The position numbers were made by a program, and so were the translations under genes. From Leisingera coralii (GTDB taxonomy: Bacteria; Pseudomonadota; Alphaproteobacteria; Rhodobacterales; Rhodobacteraceae): DNA of 64,000 bases. The stretch is from contig NZ_JBHUPT010000017.1 of NCBI RefSeq assembly GCF_049056525.1, positions 62,001 to 126,000 of the forward strand, read 5' to 3'. A model generated the notes under the pieces. The model was not told where the DNA came from. It saw only the letters and a list, made by a program, of their open reading frames with translations, and did no database searches. This document shows, in pieces, positions 19,767 through 27,603 of this stretch; the first letter of the stretch is position 1; every line of letters starts with the position of its first letter.

Positions 19767-20774
19767 CTACTTTAACGGCTCCGCCTCGATACCAGTGCGA
19801 TACCCGCCTCTGTCGAGGCTATGCGTAGCCCTCGTGATCAGCCATTCGCCGTCGACAAATGGCCGAAACCCGGTCGTCTGCAGCTTGGCCTCGGCCATGG
19901 CATCCGGATCACCCGGCATGGCGATCGATAGGGACTGCCCAGCGCGCTGCAGGCGCTGCAGCTCGGCCTCGGCCGACTTCTGTGCAGCAGCTTGGTTTGG
20001 AAACCGGCGTTTGATCCTCTGGGCAGGCTCGCCCTTGCCCGCGGTGCATTCCACCGGTTTGCCCTGACAGAGATCCTGATAGACTGCGACCACCGACCCG
20101 GCCTTCTCCCGGGTGCTGTTGCGGTAGCGCCAGCGGCTCACCTTCTTCGGCGTCAGGGCCAGCACCGGCATCGGCTTGCCAGAGGCGGTCAGGCTTTCGC
20201 CCCGCTTTGCCATGACCAGCCGACCGTTTCCCGGCTTGGCAATGGCGTCGTGATCCCGCGCCACACGGGACAGCAGGTTGATGTCGCTTTCGTCGATCTG
20301 GTCAATGTGCGGCAGTTCCACCCCGGTCAGACTTTCGGAGACCGCTTGCTCGAGGCTGTGCTCTCCGGCGATCTTGGCGACCATGGCGCCGATGGTGGTG
20401 CCGAGCGGCCAGCTGCGCTTTTTCTGATCGGTGAGCGCTGTCTTGCCGCCCGAGGTCTCGCCGTTCACCGAGGCCACGCCGGTGATCGTCATCTGGTCAG
20501 GCGGGCCTTCCACCTCGACACTGTCGGCTGTGAACAGCCCCATGTATTTCAGCTGCAGAGGATAGCCGAGCCACACGCGGATCTCGGCCCCGGCCCGTGG
20601 TTCAGCCAGTTTGCCGAACAGCGTGGTGTCGCTCAGCGTGATCTGCACCTGGTCGGACTGAACCCCAGCGGCATCTGTCAGCGTCAAGCTGACCAGCCGC
20701 GGCGCGAGCGTGCTGCTGATGTCCTTCCCGTCGACCACCACGCGGAAGAACGGCCGGAAATCCATCAATCCCAT
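19767..20774 (-). CDS. Phage late control protein D family (P2 gpD-like tail protein)
   Basis: Protein of 335 aa. FRPFFRVVVDGKDISSTLAPRLVSLTLTDAAG at the N-terminus and DQVQITLSD followed by VWLGYPLQLKYMGLFTADSVEVEGPP are typical of the gpD/gp27-like baseplate hub. It probably forms the hub at the tip of the contractile tail and meets the X, U and T products. It is the last gene of the leftward late operon. The start at 20774 (MGLMDF) or 20765 (MDFRPF) overlaps the end of gene X. Confidence 0.9.
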   Translation of the reverse strand: MGLMDFRPFFRVVVDGKDISSTLAPRLVSLTLTDAAGVQSDQVQITLSDTTLFGKLAEPRAGAEIRVWLGYPLQLKYMGLFTADSVEVEGPPDQMTITGVASVNGETSGGKTALTDQKKRSWPLGTTIGAMVAKIAGEHSLEQAVSESLTGVELPHIDQIDESDINLLSRVARDHDAIAKPGNGRLVMAKRGESLTASGKPMPVLALTPKKVSRWRYRNSTREKAGSVVAVYQDLCQGKPVECTAGKGEPAQRIKRRFPNQAAAQKSAEAELQRLQRAGQSLSIAMPGDPDAMAEAKLQTTGFRPFVDGEWLITRATHSLDRGGYRTGIEAEPLK

Positions 20775-20986
20775 AGCCGCACCGCCTCCGCCTTCTTCGG
20801 CGCTTCGATCTCCGGCAGCTCGATCCGGGTGCCAATCGGCAGAACCGGCCCAAAGGCGGCAAGCCCCGGATTCGCCTGCAGCACAATCTCGAGCGCACCC
20901 GCGACCTGGTTGCCATAGTGGCGCCAGACGATTTCGTCGGCTGTCTCGCCCTCTTTAGAACGGTAGAAGACTGCGGAGCCCGCCAT
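20765..20986 (-). CDS. Tail protein X (P2 gpX-like, LysM-like)
   Basis: Protein of 73 aa from the ATG at 20986; AGGAG lies 5 nt upstream. FYRSKEGETADEIVWRHYG followed by VLQANPGLAAFGPVLPIGTRIELPE shows the LysM-like fold of gpX. It overlaps U upstream by 32 nt and D downstream by 10 nt, a dense packing also seen in P2-like tails. It probably belongs to the baseplate hub. Confidence 0.9.
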   Translation of the reverse strand: MAGSAVFYRSKEGETADEIVWRHYGNQVAGALEIVLQANPGLAAFGPVLPIGTRIELPEIEAPKKAEAVRLWD

Positions 20987-21368
20987 CATATCTCCTGATG
21001 CTGATTGTGAAGTCCTGGCGCAACGGCGCGCCCTGAGCGGCAAAGGTGCGCTGGCCCTCGCTGACGCCCTCGACCACCCACACGCCGAGCACCTGGCCCG
21101 TGCCCGCCACCAGCGGCAACGGAAATCCCAGCGATGCCGTCCGACGCATCTTGTCGACCTGGCCGAGGCCGCCGCGGAAATGCGGATAGATCACCCCTTG
21201 CAGAGTGATGGAGTCGGAGCCGAAGCCGGTAAATTGAAGGCAGTCCGCCGCGCCAATCCGCTCTTGCGCGGCCCAGCGGTATTCTGTCGATCGCTGCAGG
21301 TTCTGATACGCCGCATTGTCTATGCTGAACTGATAGCTGCCGAGCTGCAGCATTGTGCCTGCCATCAT
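20955..21368 (-). CDS. Phage tail protein U (P2 gpU-like)
   Basis: Protein of 137 aa. The pattern MLQLGSYQFSIDNAAYQNLQRSTEYRWAAQ and LQFTGFGSDSITLQGVIYPHFRGG is typical of the gpU family, involved in tail tip assembly of contractile phages. It overlaps the tape measure gene by 4 nt. Start ATG codons at 21368 or 21365 are equivalent. Confidence 0.9.
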   Translation of the reverse strand: MMAGTMLQLGSYQFSIDNAAYQNLQRSTEYRWAAQERIGAADCLQFTGFGSDSITLQGVIYPHFRGGLGQVDKMRRTASLGFPLPLVAGTGQVLGVWVVEGVSEGQRTFAAQGAPLRQDFTISIRRYDGGLRSLLPF

Positions 21369-24118
21369 CCGCCCCCGTACTGGCCATAATCATGAGCCTG
21401 GTCATAGAGCGCGCCTGCCTGCGCTGCGCGGCCGCGGCGTTCCAGTTCCTCGGCAATCTGCGCGGCGCTCAGATGCTGCGCGTTGATCTGGGCATGGATA
21501 ACCACCGGGGCAGGTTGCGGCCCCGGTGCCTGGGCTGGCATCGCGGCCGGTGCCATGCGTTCGGCGGCCAGCTGTACTTGCTGCACCACAGGCACCGCCG
21601 CAGTTTCGGCCTTGGCCATAGCACCGCGCAGGCCAACACCCAGCGCATCAAGCAGCGGAGCGGCGCGGTCGGACAGCCTCGCCAGCCGCTCGGTCGCATT
21701 GGCATGCGCTACATAGCCACCTTTCGAGGTCCAAATCGTTTCTGGCCCCTGCTCGCCCACTTCGCGGAAGCCGCGCCCGATCGTGCCGCCCAGATAGGAG
21801 CCAGAAATCCTTTTCGGTATAGCTCGTCCGCTGCGCGGATTGCTTGGGGGCGCGGATTGCTTCGCTGAAGCCACAGGTTGACCACTGGGCTGCCCCTGCT
21901 CTTCCCCATTCCACCAGCTGCGAAGGCCCGATCCGATACCCTGAATGCCGTCAACGGCCCCGGCGCCCTTGTCGCGCAACCAGGACAGCCCGTTTAGAAC
22001 GGGCTCCAGCTTGGCCATCAACCAATCAAACTTCTCGCCGAGCCAGTCGACAACAGCACCCACTGCCTTCTCGACTTCATCCCACGCGGCCGAGATCCCG
22101 CCGGTCGAGCCAAGCGCCTCGATCACCGGGCCGATGGTGCCGTCATACGCGCTGCGTAGCGCTGTGCCGATCCCGGTCACCACGGTGTCGATTCCCGCCC
22201 GGGTCTGCTCCCACGCCGAGGTGATCATTTCGGTCACGCCCAGCTTGTCGGTGACAGGCTTGATGGCATTGGACCACACCGTCTGAAACACCCCGCCCAG
22301 CGCGTCCAGAGAATTCGACAGCACCGACTTTGCGCCATCCCAAGCGGTGCCAAGCCCCGCCGCGGCCCCGTCTAGATCGCCCCGCCACACACCACGGACA
22401 AAGTCGCCAAACCCGCCGAATGTCGCCTTGACGCCGTCCCAATGGCGTTCGAACCACGGGCTGACCTTTGCCCAAGCGCCGGTGATGTGGTCGGTGATCC
22501 CCAGCTTGTCGGTGATCGGCTTGATGCCTTTGTCCCACGCGAACCGGAACACGCCGCCTATGCCGTCGAGAATGGTGGAGAGAGAACCCTTGGCGCCCTG
22601 CCACGCGGACGACAGCCCGTCAGCCGCGGCATCCCAATCACCACGCCAAACGCCGCTGATAAAGCCGCCGATGCCCTTGAACGTCTGTTTGACATTCCCC
22701 CAGAGCTTGCCAAACCAAGGCCCGACCTTGTCCCAGTGCTTGTAGATCAAATATGCTGATCCCGCGATGGCCGCTACGGCAAGGCCGATAGGGTTCATCA
22801 GCAACGCGCGGCCGACTGCCAAAACGCCAATTTTCACCAAGGCAAGGCCGCCGGACAGGGTTCCCATGGCCCCGCCTGCTGCCGATGCCCATGGCACCAG
22901 TGCGGCCAAGGACACTCCCAGGCGCCCGACAGCGAAGCCAAAGCTCAGCACACTGCCGATAGTGCGCGCGGCAAACAGACCGCCGACCACCATGCCGAAG
23001 TTTTCCCACCCGCCAACCATGGCGGCGACCTTGGAAATCACCCCGCCAATCGCCGACGAAACCTTGCCCATGCCCTCGACCACCTGCCCGATCACCGGCA
23101 CGGCGGCCTCGAGCTTGCGCGCAGCGGTGTCGGCAAACTTGGCCACGCCCTCGCGGTTCGACACCGCCCAGGCGCTGAAACTCTTCATCGATCGGGTGAC
23201 CACCGGCATTAGCTCGGCGCCGATGGTGTTCTTCAACCCCTTGACGGTCAGCTGCGCGTCAAGCTGCGCATCGGCGAAGGCTTCGGCGTCCCGCGCCGCC
23301 TGTTCGCTCAGCACATAGCCGGTTTTTCGGGCATCCTCGCGCAGCTGCTGCAGCGCCTCGGACCCGCTACCCAGCATGTTGACCATGCCGATACCCGACC
23401 GGCTGAACAGCGCCGCCGCGATGGCCGCGCGCTCGGCCGGGCTTTCGATGCTTTTCAGCTTGTCGGCGATCTCGCCCATCGCCCGTTCCGGCCCCACCGC
23501 CATCAGGTCTTTTGCCGACAGGCCGATCTGGTCGAGCGCCTTCTTTGCGGCGCCCGTACCCTGGGCTGCCTCGCCCAGGCGCTTCTGCATCGCGGTCAGT
23601 GAGCTGTCGAATGTTTCGGTGGATACGCCGGATCGCTCGGCCGCATAGCGGAATTCCTGAAGCGCCTCGATGCCGATGCCGAGCTTGCCCGCGGTCTTTG
23701 CGACCTGGTCGCCATAAGAGGCGGTCGAGCTGGCCAGCGCGAAGACCCCCGCGCCTGCCGCCGCAAGCCCAGCCCCCACCTGGCGGCCGAGGCGTCCAAT
23801 GTTGCTGGCCATCCGGCCGAAGGTTTCGCCGACACGGTTGCTGTCGCGCAGGGCGCGTTCCCAGCGCCGCTGCTTGCGCACCAGATCCTCGAGCGTGCGC
23901 TCGAGGTCTTCATATTCCCGGTCCAGCGCTTCGACAGACCGGCCCTGTTTAATCAAGTCAGCACGCTGGCGCGACAGCTCTTTCTGCCGCTTCTTCACAT
24001 CCTTGATGCTGTCGCCAACGCTCTCGAATCCGGAACGGATCAGGCCGATGTTTTTCTTGAACGATTTTCCGAGAACGCCGCCAATCGTGATGGTGGCGTT
24101 AAGGCGTTGATTTGCCAT
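21365..24118 (-). CDS. Tail tape measure protein (gpT-like)
   Basis: Protein of 917 aa from the ATG at 24118; TTGGGGGACTGG upstream provides the ribosome site. A coiled coil occupies residues ~30-95 (KKRQKELSRQRADLIKQGRSVEALDREYEDLERT...). Hydrophobic segments sit near residues 110-130 and 400-460. Two tandem ~83-residue modules with PWF...GDF/GGF...VWRGD...SAWQGAK/TAWDGAK follow, then a Pro/Ser-rich C-terminal part. It sets tail length and may help DNA cross the host membrane. The position between E/E' and U matches P2. Confidence 0.93.
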   Translation of the reverse strand: MANQRLNATITIGGVLGKSFKKNIGLIRSGFESVGDSIKDVKKRQKELSRQRADLIKQGRSVEALDREYEDLERTLEDLVRKQRRWERALRDSNRVGETFGRMASNIGRLGRQVGAGLAAAGAGVFALASSTASYGDQVAKTAGKLGIGIEALQEFRYAAERSGVSTETFDSSLTAMQKRLGEAAQGTGAAKKALDQIGLSAKDLMAVGPERAMGEIADKLKSIESPAERAAIAAALFSRSGIGMVNMLGSGSEALQQLREDARKTGYVLSEQAARDAEAFADAQLDAQLTVKGLKNTIGAELMPVVTRSMKSFSAWAVSNREGVAKFADTAARKLEAAVPVIGQVVEGMGKVSSAIGGVISKVAAMVGGWENFGMVVGGLFAARTIGSVLSFGFAVGRLGVSLAALVPWASAAGGAMGTLSGGLALVKIGVLAVGRALLMNPIGLAVAAIAGSAYLIYKHWDKVGPWFGKLWGNVKQTFKGIGGFISGVWRGDWDAAADGLSSAWQGAKGSLSTILDGIGGVFRFAWDKGIKPITDKLGITDHITGAWAKVSPWFERHWDGVKATFGGFGDFVRGVWRGDLDGAAAGLGTAWDGAKSVLSNSLDALGGVFQTVWSNAIKPVTDKLGVTEMITSAWEQTRAGIDTVVTGIGTALRSAYDGTIGPVIEALGSTGGISAAWDEVEKAVGAVVDWLGEKFDWLMAKLEPVLNGLSWLRDKGAGAVDGIQGIGSGLRSWWNGEEQGQPSGQPVASAKQSAPPSNPRSGRAIPKRISGSYLGGTIGRGFREVGEQGPETIWTSKGGYVAHANATERLARLSDRAAPLLDALGVGLRGAMAKAETAAVPVVQQVQLAAERMAPAAMPAQAPGPQPAPVVIHAQINAQHLSAAQIAEELERRGRAAQAGALYDQAHDYGQYGGG

Positions 24119-24245
24119 CCAGTCCCCCAAGCCACCAGCGGAAGCGGCTGCCGCTCATTCCGGTGATTTCAGCACATGACCAGCCGGTGACGTGCGCCAG
24201 GGCGAGAACCCCGGCGCGCGCCGCTTCCGGCGTCAGCCATTCATA
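24099..24245 (-). CDS. E' extension of the tail assembly chaperone, reached by -1 frameshift
   Basis: A 48-codon frame (YEWLTPEAARAGVLALAH ... RWWLGGLDGKSTP) opens in the -1 frame at the end of gene E. It has no start of its own. The heptamer GGGTTTT (plus positions 24245-24251), read as G-GGT-TTT in the E frame, is a canonical slippery site. Slippage would give E+E' of ~142 aa, as in the tail chaperones of P2 and many other tailed phages. The frame stops at 24099, 20 nt into the tape measure gene. Confidence 0.8.
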   Translation of the reverse strand, partial: YEWLTPEAARAGVLALAHVTGWSCAEITGMSGSRFRWWLGGLDGKSTP

Positions 24246-24526
24246 AAACCCAGCGCCTCCTGCAGGCGGGAATAGTCCTTCATCTTGGCCGACCGGATCG
24301 CCGCGGGATCCACACCGGCAAGGTTGGCGATCAGGATTACCTCGGACATTGCGGTATCGCTCTTGGCGGTCTTATCTGCAGCGAGCATGTCATCGACGCA
24401 GGGCTCGCGCAGGGTCAGCGATTTCTGCGGCATGCCATCCACAGTGATGCCTCGCAGCAGATCGACGGTCAGCTCGCCGTCAGCGCCTTCGGTGATGTAG
24501 TCCGGCAGTTTGTTGTCTTGGGTCAT
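24233..24526 (-). CDS. Tail assembly chaperone E (P2 gpE-like)
   Basis: Protein of 97 aa beginning MTQDNKLPDYITEGADGELTVDLLRGI. The segment KSLTLREPCVDDMLAADKTA is typical of the GpE family that chaperones the tape measure. It lies between tube (FII) and tape measure (T) as in P2. Its last codons contain the slippery heptamer used to make E+E'. Confidence 0.87.
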   Translation of the reverse strand: MTQDNKLPDYITEGADGELTVDLLRGITVDGMPQKSLTLREPCVDDMLAADKTAKSDTAMSEVILIANLAGVDPAAIRSAKMKDYSRLQEALGFMNG

Positions 24527-24535
24527 GAGGACTCC

Positions 24536-25042
24536 TTAGATGCCCAGGGCTGCGCGCTGCTCGGCCAGGCGGTCCACCCCGCCGACCATGCGCACCATAT
24601 TGATGATGTCGATCTCGGTGATCACCTGCCCGCCGATGGTTTCCTTGAACGCCTCGAGCGTCATGTTCACGGTGAGCGTGGCAGACTGGCCCGGCGACCA
24701 GGTGCCCCGGTCGGGCTGGATGATCTTGCCGCGCATATTGTGGATCACCGGCGTCACGGTGCCGTCCTCGCTTTCCAGCGCGCCGCGGGCGGCAACCGGG
24801 ATCAGCACGCCGGGGGCGATGCCCCAGAGCGCCAGCACGTCTGCGCTGTAGTTGCGCAGCACAAAGCTGGTTGTCATCTTCTCCATGCCCATATCGATGT
24901 CGGTCGGGCCGTCCATCCCGCCAGCGCGGTATTCCTCGGCCGCCACCGAGGGGCTGGCCGGGGTGTAGTCGCCCAGCTCGCCCGCGAAACCGCGGCCATC
25001 AACGAACAGATTGAAGTTCTTCAGGATGTTGCGAATAGCCAT
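24536..25042 (-). CDS. Major tail tube protein (P2 FII-like)
   Basis: Protein of 168 aa. IRNILKNFNLFVDGRGFAGELGDYTPASP and GGMDGPTDIDMGMEKMTTSFVLRNYS are typical of contractile tail tube proteins. It stacks in hexamers inside the sheath. It directly follows the sheath gene, sharing the border at 25042. Confidence 0.93.
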   Translation of the reverse strand: MAIRNILKNFNLFVDGRGFAGELGDYTPASPSVAAEEYRAGGMDGPTDIDMGMEKMTTSFVLRNYSADVLALWGIAPGVLIPVAARGALESEDGTVTPVIHNMRGKIIQPDRGTWSPGQSATLTVNMTLEAFKETIGGQVITEIDIINMVRMVGGVDRLAEQRAALGI

Positions 25043-26259
25043 CAGCCCAACGCCTCCGAGATATATTCATTGGTAAGATGCGAGCGGAAGGTCACCCGCT
25101 CCGCCGGATAGGGCGGCGTGAAATCGAAGTTGAACCACACCTGCCCGTTCTGGATGCTGGCCGGGGTGTTCAGATCCGGATCGGCCCAGCACTCGCCGCC
25201 CAGCAGCGCCCCCTGGGCAATCAGCGTGGCGATGAAACCGTTAACGCCCTCGACCACATCGTCCATGTAGGTCTTGGTGATCGCCCGGTCTACGGCCCAC
25301 ATATGGGCGCGCTGGATGCTTTCGTTCAGCACATCCGCAGTACGGCGCACGCACAGGAACTGCCATTTCGGATCCGCAGTCGGTACCCGGTTGCCCCAGA
25401 GGCGGTAGCCGTCCTGGCGGATGATGGTGGCGACATCGTTTTCATTCAGCAGGTTAGCGCGGCTCGACGGATCGCCGAGCTTGAAATCAACCGGCCGGGA
25501 CGTGCCGATGATGCCGAAAATCCCCTGGTTGGAAGGAGAAACCCAGAACCCGCGGTCATTGTCGGTGCGCGCGATCACACCCGCCACGCGGGCCGATGCC
25601 GGTTCGTCAACGACATCACCGGCGCTGTCGAGCACCTTGACCCAAGGGTCGACCACATAGATGCGGCCCGAGGTGCCCCAGTCGCCTGCATAGGTCTGCG
25701 CCGCGGCGTCGGTGGTGTTCGGCCCGTCCGCGATGATCACGGCGCCGATGCGGTCGGCGATGCCTTCCAGCTCGGCCACAACCGGGTTGGCCAGATAGGT
25801 GCCAGGGTTGCCGTCATCCTCCGGACGCTGATGGGTCCAGCCCGGCGCGCAGAGGATGCGCGGGGCATGACCGGCAACGCTCTCGGCGCCCAGCAGCGCA
25901 TGCACGCCCTCAAACTGGCCGGTGCCGGAGTTCACACCGCCGATCACGTTGGCCAGCGTCGCGGCATCGTCGACGCCCTCATCAACGCGCACCACGATTA
26001 CAACGGCCCCGATCTGGTCGAAGATTCCATCGAGCGCACCCGGCAGCGTGCCGCCACCGGTGCCATCTTCCGTGGTGTCCAGTTTCGACGCCTCGACGCG
26101 GCTGCCCGCCACCAGAACCGGAGTGTTCAAGGGGAAGGCGTCTGCATCTGCCTGCGGCGCCGTGCCGACAATGCCAATGACGCCAGTGGAAATGGTGCGG
26201 ATCGGGCGCGGACCCGTGTCGATCTCGAGCACCTCGACCCCATGGAGAAAACCAGCCAT
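25042..26259 (-). CDS. Tail sheath protein (P2 FI-like)
   Basis: Protein of 405 aa from the ATG at 26259, preceded by GCGAGGAAGAA; a longer frame to 26340 runs through a terminator hairpin and is unlikely. HGVEVLEIDTGPRPIRTISTGVIGIVGTAPQAD at the N-terminus and ESIQRAHMWAVDRAITKTYMDDVVEGVNGFI near the C-terminus are sheath hallmarks. This gene shows that the phage is a myovirus. Confidence 0.95.
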   Translation of the reverse strand: MAGFLHGVEVLEIDTGPRPIRTISTGVIGIVGTAPQADADAFPLNTPVLVAGSRVEASKLDTTEDGTGGGTLPGALDGIFDQIGAVVIVVRVDEGVDDAATLANVIGGVNSGTGQFEGVHALLGAESVAGHAPRILCAPGWTHQRPEDDGNPGTYLANPVVAELEGIADRIGAVIIADGPNTTDAAAQTYAGDWGTSGRIYVVDPWVKVLDSAGDVVDEPASARVAGVIARTDNDRGFWVSPSNQGIFGIIGTSRPVDFKLGDPSSRANLLNENDVATIIRQDGYRLWGNRVPTADPKWQFLCVRRTADVLNESIQRAHMWAVDRAITKTYMDDVVEGVNGFIATLIAQGALLGGECWADPDLNTPASIQNGQVWFNFDFTPPYPAERVTFRSHLTNEYISEALG

Positions 26260-26294
26260 TTCTTCCTCGCGTTTGCTGCATTCCCCGACACAAT

Positions 26295-26329
26295 AAAACC
26301 GCCAGCGGCAGTGAGCCTCTGGCGGTTTT
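26295..26329. terminator. Bidirectional terminator-like hairpin between fibre and sheath genes
   Basis: AAAACCGCCAG (26295-26305) and CTGGCGGTTTT (26319-26329) form an 11-bp perfect stem with a 13-nt loop and T/A tracts on both sides. It divides the tail operon between the fibre genes and sheath/tube genes, so it may tune rather than end transcription. Confidence 0.75.
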
Positions 26330-26353
26330 CCACCCGACAAAAAAGACGGCGGC

Positions 26354-26821
26354 TTATTTGGTCAGCGCTTCGGATACAGCAGTCGCGCGGTTCTCGATCT
26401 CGGCCATAACCTCGGCCTCCCCTTTGACCAGGAAGGGCAGTTTCACATCTCCGGCTTCCACCTTGGCCAAAAAGCTGCTGGCAACCGGCTCGAAAGCCGC
26501 CGCCGCCGCGCGCACCTCTTCCAGGGACTGGGCGCTGTGCAGGCCTTTGATCAGGGCTGCCAGGTGGTACAAGGCCAGCGCACTGCCATCGCTGGCGGTG
26601 CCCAAGAGGGACAAGGTGTCGCCCGCGCTGGCCGCGATCCCCTCGCGGATCAGCGCGCGGGTCTCTTCAGCAGAAACCGGGATGCGCTCCACTTTCCCTG
26701 CGTCGTACCCTTCACTGATGACCCCCTGCGCTTGGGAGCAAGCTTCAGCCAACGGCACGAAACCACTGACATCAAAAAGGTGGATGCCGTCATGCAAGAT
26801 TTTCACGGTTTTGCCTCCCAA
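26354..26821 (-). CDS. Hypothetical protein, possible tail-fibre accessory or chaperone
   Basis: Protein of 155 aa, mostly alpha-helical and Ala/Glu-rich (AAAAAFEPVASSFLAKVEAGDV, GEAEVMAEIENRATAVSEALTK). I do not recognise a family. It overlaps the preceding fibre-like gene by 19 nt and is followed by the hairpin at 26295. In P2-like phages this slot usually holds a fibre assembly chaperone, which makes that role plausible but unproven. Confidence 0.6.
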   Translation of the reverse strand: MGGKTVKILHDGIHLFDVSGFVPLAEACSQAQGVISEGYDAGKVERIPVSAEETRALIREGIAASAGDTLSLLGTASDGSALALYHLAALIKGLHSAQSLEEVRAAAAAFEPVASSFLAKVEAGDVKLPFLVKGEAEVMAEIENRATAVSEALTK

Positions 26822-27603
26822 GCGTTTGTCACGAAATTGAGTTTGTGGTGGTAGTCGCCATTGTCGTTTAATCGAACCAAGCCGGGGAAGAACCCCCAGC
26901 CGATGACATCTGCTGGATACTTGGTTGTAAGAGCCTGCGGGCCGCAGACCAGAAGCGAACCGACATCGGGAATGTCAGCAGTACGGAAGTTCATCCGCGG
27001 ATGGATATAGTGACCCGGTGAGTTAAGATGCCCATAGACACTCAACGGCGAATGCCAGACAGCCCAGTTATTCGAACCCCGTGTGAAGAGGGCGTGCTCG
27101 GTCAGGTGATCAAGGATCCCAGGCACTTCCTCTTTGACCCAGCACCCGAACATGCCAGTAAAGGGCACATTGGACTGGCTGAAAACCTGAATGTCCTCGG
27201 GCTCACCTCCGGCGGAAAAATCCCAGGAGAACCGCCAGAAGTTGAACGTGAAATTCCGAAAATTCGCCCCTCCGTGATAAGAGGTAGGGACCGATTGATA
27301 AAACTCTTCTTCCAGAGACCCCGGAACGATGGCAGTCGACTCTCCGTAGGTGCTGGAGCCTGCCAATGACCACGAGGTGAAGCCGTTATTTGCGGGGAGG
27401 AACCACCCGTCAGGGAGGCCATCTCCTGTGCTGTCGATACCCGCCTGGTTGGGCAGAAGACCCAACAGAGTTTGAAGGCCGGGTGCCGTTTGGCCCATAT
27501 AGTCGTCGTGCCGAGCTTCCGCTGCGTCAGCTTTGTCCGAAAGGCTATCCTGCCGCTCGATCATTTCAGAAATGCTGTTTTCAAGCCCCATTGTTGCCTC
27601 CAT
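26803..27603 (-). CDS. Putative tail fibre tip or receptor-binding protein
   Basis: Protein of 266 aa. The N-terminal ~35 residues form a short helical segment (SISEMIERQDSLSDKADAAEAR). The rest is rich in Gly, Ser, Asn, Trp and Phe (NNGFTSWSLAGSSTYGES, NFTFNFWRFSWDFSAGG) as in beta-rich distal fibre or carbohydrate-binding domains. No family is recognised. It lies directly after the large fibre gene with a 23-nt overlap, the usual place of the host-range protein. Confidence 0.55.
   Translation of the reverse strand: MEATMGLENSISEMIERQDSLSDKADAAEARHDDYMGQTAPGLQTLLGLLPNQAGIDSTGDGLPDGWFLPANNGFTSWSLAGSSTYGESTAIVPGSLEEEFYQSVPTSYHGGANFRNFTFNFWRFSWDFSAGGEPEDIQVFSQSNVPFTGMFGCWVKEEVPGILDHLTEHALFTRGSNNWAVWHSPLSVYGHLNSPGHYIHPRMNFRTADIPDVGSLLVCGPQALTTKYPADVIGWGFFPGLVRLNDNGDYHHKLNFVTNAWEAKP

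Noticed and set aside
25042..26340. Tail sheath start at 26340
   Set aside because: The first 27 codons run through the terminator-like hairpin at 26295-26329. The ATG at 26259 has a good ribosome site and the conserved N-terminus.
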